DNA from: an uncultured Clostridium sp.
GTDB lineage: Bacteria > Bacillota > Clostridia > Lachnospirales > Lachnospiraceae
DNA: 9,585 bases
Reading direction: 5' to 3'
Assembly (NCBI GenBank): GCA_900553925.1
Contig: USFH01000082.1
Location: 1-9,585 of the forward strand
Shown: positions 6,013 through 9,585 of the stretch, piece by piece
Layout of the letters: each line of letters opens with the position of its first letter
Numbering within the stretch: position 1 is the first letter of the stretch
Notes under the pieces: generated by a model
Database searches by the model: none
Seen by the model: only the letters and a program-made list of their open reading frames with translations
Told to the model about the DNA's origin: nothing
Program-made: the position numbers and the translations under genes

Positions 6013-8397
6013 TTATCTGCGAAATTTCCGTGAACGGCGTTTATATCTTGTGTATTTTCTTTTTTCCTCATACCGTACCTGCAGCTTCTCAGCGATCAGG
6101 GTCAGATACCGGAATAAGGATTCCGCTGCGAATCCGAACACAACCATCAACAATATACACCGGTTTGACATATCACTTAATGCGAACAGCTTCTTCAGGA
6201 AGATTCCGGAGAATACAAGTCCGAATATATTCAGGAAGATCACGCCGTACTTCATCTTATTGAGCGGTTCGCTGATCTTAAATAAGATCATAAATCCAAC
6301 AACCGACAAAACCAGTGTTGCAGCTGTCGCCACACTCGCATCCGGAAGTCCGAATACCGATCCAAGCATGACAAGGGCTCCGACTGCAATCACATCGGTC
6401 AGACCGCCCGGCAGTGCCTTAAGCAGCACATTCGTGATAAACCTGCCTTCGATCCGGTTCTTGTTCGGCTCTAATGCAAGCAGGAATCCCGGTGCGCCGA
6501 TTGTGAACATACTGATCAAGGATACCTGCGCCGGTTCAAGCGGATATGTGATCATCAAAACCATCGAGAATACTGCCATCAACAGAGAAAATATATTCTT
6601 TACAAGGAACAAACTCGCTGACCGCTGTACGTTGTTAACGACACGCCTTCCTTCATACACAACATCCGGCATATGTGCAAAATCCGAATCCAGCAATACA
6701 ACCTGTGCTGCCTGCGCTGCTGCCTCACTTCCCGATGCCATCGCCACGCTACAGTCTGCATCCTTCATCGCTAAGATATCATTGACACCATCGCCGGTCA
6801 TCGCAACTGTATGTCCTTTGATCTGCAATGCCTTCACAAGCTTCTGTTTCTGCTTCGGTGTCACACGTCCAAAGACCGTGTACTGCTCGACCGCATCCCT
6901 AAGCTTCGCCGCTGTATCAAGTGTGGTCGCATCCACGTAATTCTCTGCGCCCAGAATTCCCGCCTGCAGCGCAACCTCGGAAACTGTTCCCGGATTATCT
7001 CCGGAGATGACCTTGATTGCCACGCCCTGATCGTTAAAATATTCGAAGGTCTGCTTCGCATTTGCCCGGATCGGGTTCGCAAGCACGATAAATCCAAGTG
7101 GAATCACTTCTTCGGTAAGTCCATGCTTTAAGTCGGTTCCTGCATATTTCGCAAAAATCAGGACACGGTCACCGGTTTTTGTGAAGGTTGAAATTTCTTT
7201 TTCCACGGTTGCATACGCATCACCCATGACAAATTCCGGCGCCCCTAATATATACGTTCCCTCGGTAAATACGATTGCACCGTATTTCGTCGTCGAAGAA
7301 AAAGGATACCGTTCCACAACGGTCCGGCTTGGTGCCACACTCTCATTTCCGGCAAATGTCCGGAGCGCCTGCATCGTCGCATTGTTGTCGTTCGATGCAA
7401 GAGTATAATCCACAAGTAATTCCTGTAATTCCTCCGGCGTGTGCAGCAGATTCTTCCCATTCTTACTGCATATGATCTGCTTGACATTCATCGTCGGCTC
7501 GGTGATTGTTCCGGTCTTGTCCACACACAGCACATCGACACGTGCAAGTGCTTCGATACTCTTCATATCATGCAGCAGCACCTTCCGGCTGGCAAGCTTC
7601 ATGGTGCTGAGAGCCAGTGCGATTGTCGTAAGTAAATATAATCCCTCCGGAATCATACCGATGATCGCCGCAACCGTCGCTGTCACACTCCGCCGGATCG
7701 TCTCGTGGTTGATAAAATGGCTCTGATAAAACAGCAGAAGTCCGATTGGGATAATCACGATACCGACCCATTTGACGATCTGGTTGATCGAGCGGATCAT
7801 CTCAGACTGCTCGCCGCTTCCCATCGTCTTTGCTTCCTGTGAGAGCTTCGCGATGTAGGATTCATTTCCAACGTGTGTGAGTTCGGCATGGCATTGTCCC
7901 GATACGACAAAGCTTCCGGAGAAGAGTTCGTCGCCGGGATTTTTCTCTACCTCGTCCGCTTCTCCGGTAAGCAGCGATTCATTGACCTGCACGCTGCCTT
8001 CCACAACGACTGCATCTGCGCAGATCTGGTTGCCCGCCTCCAAGATGATCTCATCATCCTGTACAAGCTGTTCGGTTTCAATCTTCTGCTTCACGCCGTC
8101 CCGCACGACAATGGCATGCGGTGCATTCAGCAGATTCATCTTGTCCAGTGTCCGCTTCGCGCGGATCTCCTGTATAATTCCAATCAATGTATTGCCGATG
8201 ACGATCGGCAGGAAAGTCAGGTTCCGAAAAGAACCGACCAGACAGAGTAAGACCGTAATGATCAAAAAGATCAGGTTAAAATATGTGAATGTGTTGGAGA
8301 TAATAATCTCCTTCGTTGTTTTATCGGTAGACAGGTCGGTCTCGTTCGTCAGGCCCTGATCGATCCGCTCCTGTACTTGTTGCTGCGTAAGTCCCAT
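6013..8397 (-). CDS. Cation-translocating P-type ATPase, CtpE-like (probable Ca2+ transporter)
   Basis: A 794-residue ATP-driven cation pump. Visible in order, from the start at 8397: an N-terminal cytosolic segment (MGLTQQQVQERIDQGL) resembling the cation-ATPase N-domain, two membrane segments (about 32-75), actuator motif LTGEAD (TGEA 144-147), two segments with the ion-site motif MIPEGLYLL (PEGL 250-253), phosphorylation motif DKTGTIT (D293), nucleotide-domain LGAPEFVM, ISGDNPGT, hinge TGDGVND (534-540), then six C-terminal membrane segments and a very basic tail (RYKRRSRKFRR). It has no CPC motif and no HMA domain, so it is not a heavy-metal pump. The PEGL motif in TM4 and overall layout match the mycobacterial CtpE group, for which calcium transport has been reported; ion specificity here is inferred. 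An in-frame ATG at 8466 exists, but AAAGGAG lies 6 bases before the ATG at 8397, which I prefer. The upstream side abuts a palindromic repeat. Confidence 0.93.
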   Translation of the reverse strand: MGLTQQQVQERIDQGLTNETDLSTDKTTKEIIISNTFTYFNLIFLIITVLLCLVGSFRNLTFLPIVIGNTLIGIIQEIRAKRTLDKMNLLNAPHAIVVRDGVKQKIETEQLVQDDEIILEAGNQICADAVVVEGSVQVNESLLTGEADEVEKNPGDELFSGSFVVSGQCHAELTHVGNESYIAKLSQEAKTMGSGEQSEMIRSINQIVKWVGIVIIPIGLLLFYQSHFINHETIRRSVTATVAAIIGMIPEGLYLLTTIALALSTMKLASRKVLLHDMKSIEALARVDVLCVDKTGTITEPTMNVKQIICSKNGKNLLHTPEELQELLVDYTLASNDNNATMQALRTFAGNESVAPSRTVVERYPFSSTTKYGAIVFTEGTYILGAPEFVMGDAYATVEKEISTFTKTGDRVLIFAKYAGTDLKHGLTEEVIPLGFIVLANPIRANAKQTFEYFNDQGVAIKVISGDNPGTVSEVALQAGILGAENYVDATTLDTAAKLRDAVEQYTVFGRVTPKQKQKLVKALQIKGHTVAMTGDGVNDILAMKDADCSVAMASGSEAAAQAAQVVLLDSDFAHMPDVVYEGRRVVNNVQRSASLFLVKNIFSLLMAVFSMVLMITYPLEPAQVSLISMFTIGAPGFLLALEPNKNRIEGRFITNVLLKALPGGLTDVIAVGALVMLGSVFGLPDASVATAATLVLSVVGFMILFKISEPLNKMKYGVIFLNIFGLVFSGIFLKKLFALSDMSNRCILLMVVFGFAAESLFRYLTLIAEKLQVRYEEKRKYTRYKRRSRKFRR

Positions 8398-8403
8398 AGT
8401 TTT

Positions 8404-8410
8404 CTCCTTT
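8404..8410 (-). promoter_or_regulatory. Ribosome binding site fixing the start of the CtpE-like ATPase
   Basis: AAAGGAG on the minus strand, 6 bases before the ATG at 8397. It decides against the longer in-frame start at 8466, which would add 23 residues translated from the inverted-repeat element and lacks a comparable site. Confidence 0.82.
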
Positions 8411-8589
8411 TTGAAAATACCCTTGCTGCATCCTGCAATCTGATTCTGTATAGTATATTCCTGCAACTATGTTTGCATATGCGATGTATTGAGCCAAAGA
8501 AGTTCTAAATGTTCTGTTATACAATATTATCATCGTACGCAACCGCCGCCCGGGTATTGCCCCCTCGCTTCGCTCGTCGGCAGATTGTC

Positions 8590-8629
8590 GGGCGCATCCT
8601 AAATATGAATCTACGATTCATATGCGCCC
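8590..8629. repeat. Bulged hairpin in centre of the palindromic element
   Basis: ATATGAATC (8603-8611) and GATTCATAT (8615-8623) form a perfect 9-bp stem around the loop TAC. GGGCGC (8590-8595) pairs with GCGCCC (8624-8629), extending the stem to about 15 bp with an unpaired bulge on the left side only. There is no T-tract after it on either strand, so it does not look like a terminator. Confidence 0.78.
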
Positions 8630-8660
8630 TCCGCTTGCCATCCATGGCTCAGTGGCGGCT

Positions 8661-8683
8661 TGTTTGAACATCGTGTTCAAACA
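8661..8683. repeat. Perfect 10-bp hairpin in centre of the palindromic element
   Basis: TGTTTGAACA (8661-8670) and TGTTCAAACA (8674-8683) are perfect complements around the three-base loop TCG. It lies 14 bp inside the right arm. With the neighbouring hairpin it gives the element core two nested cruciform-type structures with matching three-base loops. Confidence 0.8.
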
Positions 8684-8803
8684 TTGCTGTTATTATCCAG
8701 AACATTAAGAACTTCTAAGCCTCAAACATATGCATATCCCAAACATAGTTGCAGGAATTACACATACAGAACCAGATTACAATATACTTTTTCGTATTTT
8801 CAA

Positions 8804-8882
8804 CTCTTCTTATGCCTTAATTCTATATCTTCCAAATTATTACATATGATAGCACAGGAGATTTGCTGAAACAACGCAAATT
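8804..8882. other. Short AT-rich spacer between palindromic element and MATE gene end
   Basis: Seventy-nine bases after the transporter's stop codon. The only structure seen is a weak 6-bp stem (ATTTGC with GCAAAT near 8860-8881) with no U-tract, so I do not call a terminator for the transporter gene here. Confidence 0.4.
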
Positions 8883-9585
8883 CTATGAACTTTTGGTGAA
8901 TCTTAGGAATCGGCGGTACAGCAAAAATCCGGCAATCGATGTAATAATATCCGTAACCGGAAATGTCAGCCAGAAGAAGTTTAGCCCGATTCTTGAGAAT
9001 GCATACCCGAGCGGCACAAATAAAAATACCGTTCTTACCACTGTAAGCAAACTGCTTGTAAACGCTTTTCCAACTGCCTGAAAGAACACCGGAAATGTCA
9101 ATGATGTCACAAGCGGAATAAAGCTCGCTGCAATGATACGGAATGCCACCTTGCCGATACGGATCACTTCCGCGTCATGCGAGAATACATGCAGCATCTG
9201 CCCCGGTATCAGTTCAAAACAAAGCACACCTATCATCATCAGGGATACTCCATATATAAGTGCCAATGACAACATCTTCTTGCAGCGGTCAATCTTCATC
9301 GTTGCATAATTATAGCTTAAGATCGGTACGATACAGGTCTGCATCGCACCAAGCGGGATGAAGAAAAACGCCTGCCATTTGTAATAAAGTCCGAGTACCG
9401 TCACCGCCTGATCAGAGAAGGTTGCAAGTACCATATTAAGTCCGAATATATAGAACGTGTACGCAGACTGCATCAGGATATTCGGGATTCCCATCTTATA
9501 AATCTTGCGGATATCCGGCAGATATACAGATAACGCCGGCGACCTCCGGAATCCTCTGCGCATGACGATCAGCGCACATGCCGCC
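8883..9585 (-). CDS. MATE-family efflux transporter, C-terminal half (5' end cut off by window edge)
   Basis: The last 234 residues or so of a multidrug and toxic compound extrusion transporter; a full protein is usually about 450 residues with 12 membrane segments. The visible part matches the second six-segment half: IRKIYKMGIPNILMQSAYTF starts TM7, then GLNMVLATFSDQAVTVLGLYYKWQAFFFIPLGAMQTCIVPILSYNYAT, whose P(I/V)LSYNYA motif is characteristic of the family, followed by four more hydrophobic segments and a short basic tail ending TKSS. The frame stays open to the right edge (an internal Met codon at 9563 is not a likely start because coding similarity continues upstream). MATE proteins exchange Na+ or H+ for cationic drugs or metabolites; the substrate here cannot be told. 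It shares the strand of the CtpE-like ATPase, but the palindromic element lies between them. Confidence 0.92.
   Translation of the reverse strand, partial: AACALIVMRRGFRRSPALSVYLPDIRKIYKMGIPNILMQSAYTFYIFGLNMVLATFSDQAVTVLGLYYKWQAFFFIPLGAMQTCIVPILSYNYATMKIDRCKKMLSLALIYGVSLMMIGVLCFELIPGQMLHVFSHDAEVIRIGKVAFRIIAASFIPLVTSLTFPVFFQAVGKAFTSSLLTVVRTVFLFVPLGYAFSRIGLNFFWLTFPVTDIITSIAGFLLYRRFLRFTKSS

Larger units (their letters stand above)
8411..8803. repeat. Palindromic MITE-like element with 106-bp imperfect inverted arms
   Basis: The left arm (8411-8516) and right arm (8698-8803) are inverted copies of each other, each 106 bp and roughly 75% identical by hand alignment. The best-matched core is an exact 19-bp match (8457-8475 inverted against 8740-8758); flanking matched blocks include CAGAACATT.AGAACTTCT at the inner ends and GTATTTTCAA at the outer ends. 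Weaker similarity continues inward for about 15 bp. The 181-bp centre holds a GC-rich stretch (8540-8600) and two strong hairpins. Short open frames inside the arms encode related peptide scraps (RTFRTS and RTLRTS) only because the arms are related; they soon diverge in frame and are not convincing genes. No transposase is present, so it would be non-autonomous. This explains most of the otherwise gene-free 8398-8882 stretch. Whether it is repeated elsewhere in the genome cannot be seen here. Confidence 0.75.

Noticed and set aside
6050..6940. 296-codon plus-strand open frame
   Set aside because: Antisense shadow of the CtpE-like ATPase; low-complexity Ser/Thr/Ala-rich and no recognisable domain.
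8398..8466. 23-residue N-terminal extension of the CtpE-like ATPase
   Set aside because: Encoded by repeat-arm sequence without a ribosome site, whereas an ideal AAAGGAG precedes the internal ATG at 8397.
8660..8869. 69-codon plus-strand open frame in the palindromic element
   Set aside because: It starts at the perfect hairpin and runs through the right repeat arm; its peptide resembles the reading of the left arm only because the arms are inverted copies. No ribosome site.

Overview
The window looks like chromosomal DNA from an anaerobic Firmicute of the class Clostridia, most likely Lachnospiraceae (Roseburia/Agathobacter-like). This is an inference from moderate GC, strong AGGAG-type ribosome binding sites, near-consensus sigma-A promoters, and a secreted cell-wall hydrolase ending in clostridial hydrophobic-W (ChW) repeats. 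No RNA gene, CRISPR array, phage gene or transposase gene was found.

Layout. (1) 1-2031, minus strand: a heavy-metal efflux operon. A 72-residue stand-alone HMA metal-binding protein is followed by a P1B-type ATPase that lacks its own N-terminal HMA domain and runs off the left edge. A near-perfect sigma-A promoter drives the operon, and just downstream of its -10 box lies an inverted repeat resembling an ArsR/SmtB-type metal-sensor operator. (2) 2133-2820, plus strand: a divergently transcribed cytidylate-kinase-like protein with its own promoter. (3) 2847-2890: a hairpin with poly-A/poly-T flanks, placed to terminate transcription from both sides. (4) 2962-5968, minus strand: a 976-residue secreted peptidoglycan hydrolase with a signal peptide, an unassigned N-terminal region, a zinc amidase domain, a glucosaminidase domain and six ChW repeats, with its own promoter. 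(5) 6013-8397, minus strand: a second P-type ATPase, of the CtpE-like (probable Ca2+) group. (6) 8411-8803: a non-coding palindromic element with two 106-bp imperfect inverted arms around a hairpin-rich core. (7) 8883-9585, minus strand: the C-terminal half of a MATE-family efflux transporter, cut by the right edge.

How the parts relate. The HMA protein and P1B ATPase form one functional unit: metal capture and export of a soft divalent metal (Zn/Cd/Pb likely), probably derepressed by metal through an ArsR-type repressor encoded outside the window. The other genes look like separate transcription units of ordinary envelope and ion-homeostasis function. The feature least explained by standard annotation is the palindromic element at 8411-8803. 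It lies immediately against the ribosome binding site of the CtpE-like ATPase and looks like a dispersed, non-autonomous (MITE-like) repeat. I did not find convincing evidence for a new multi-gene system.
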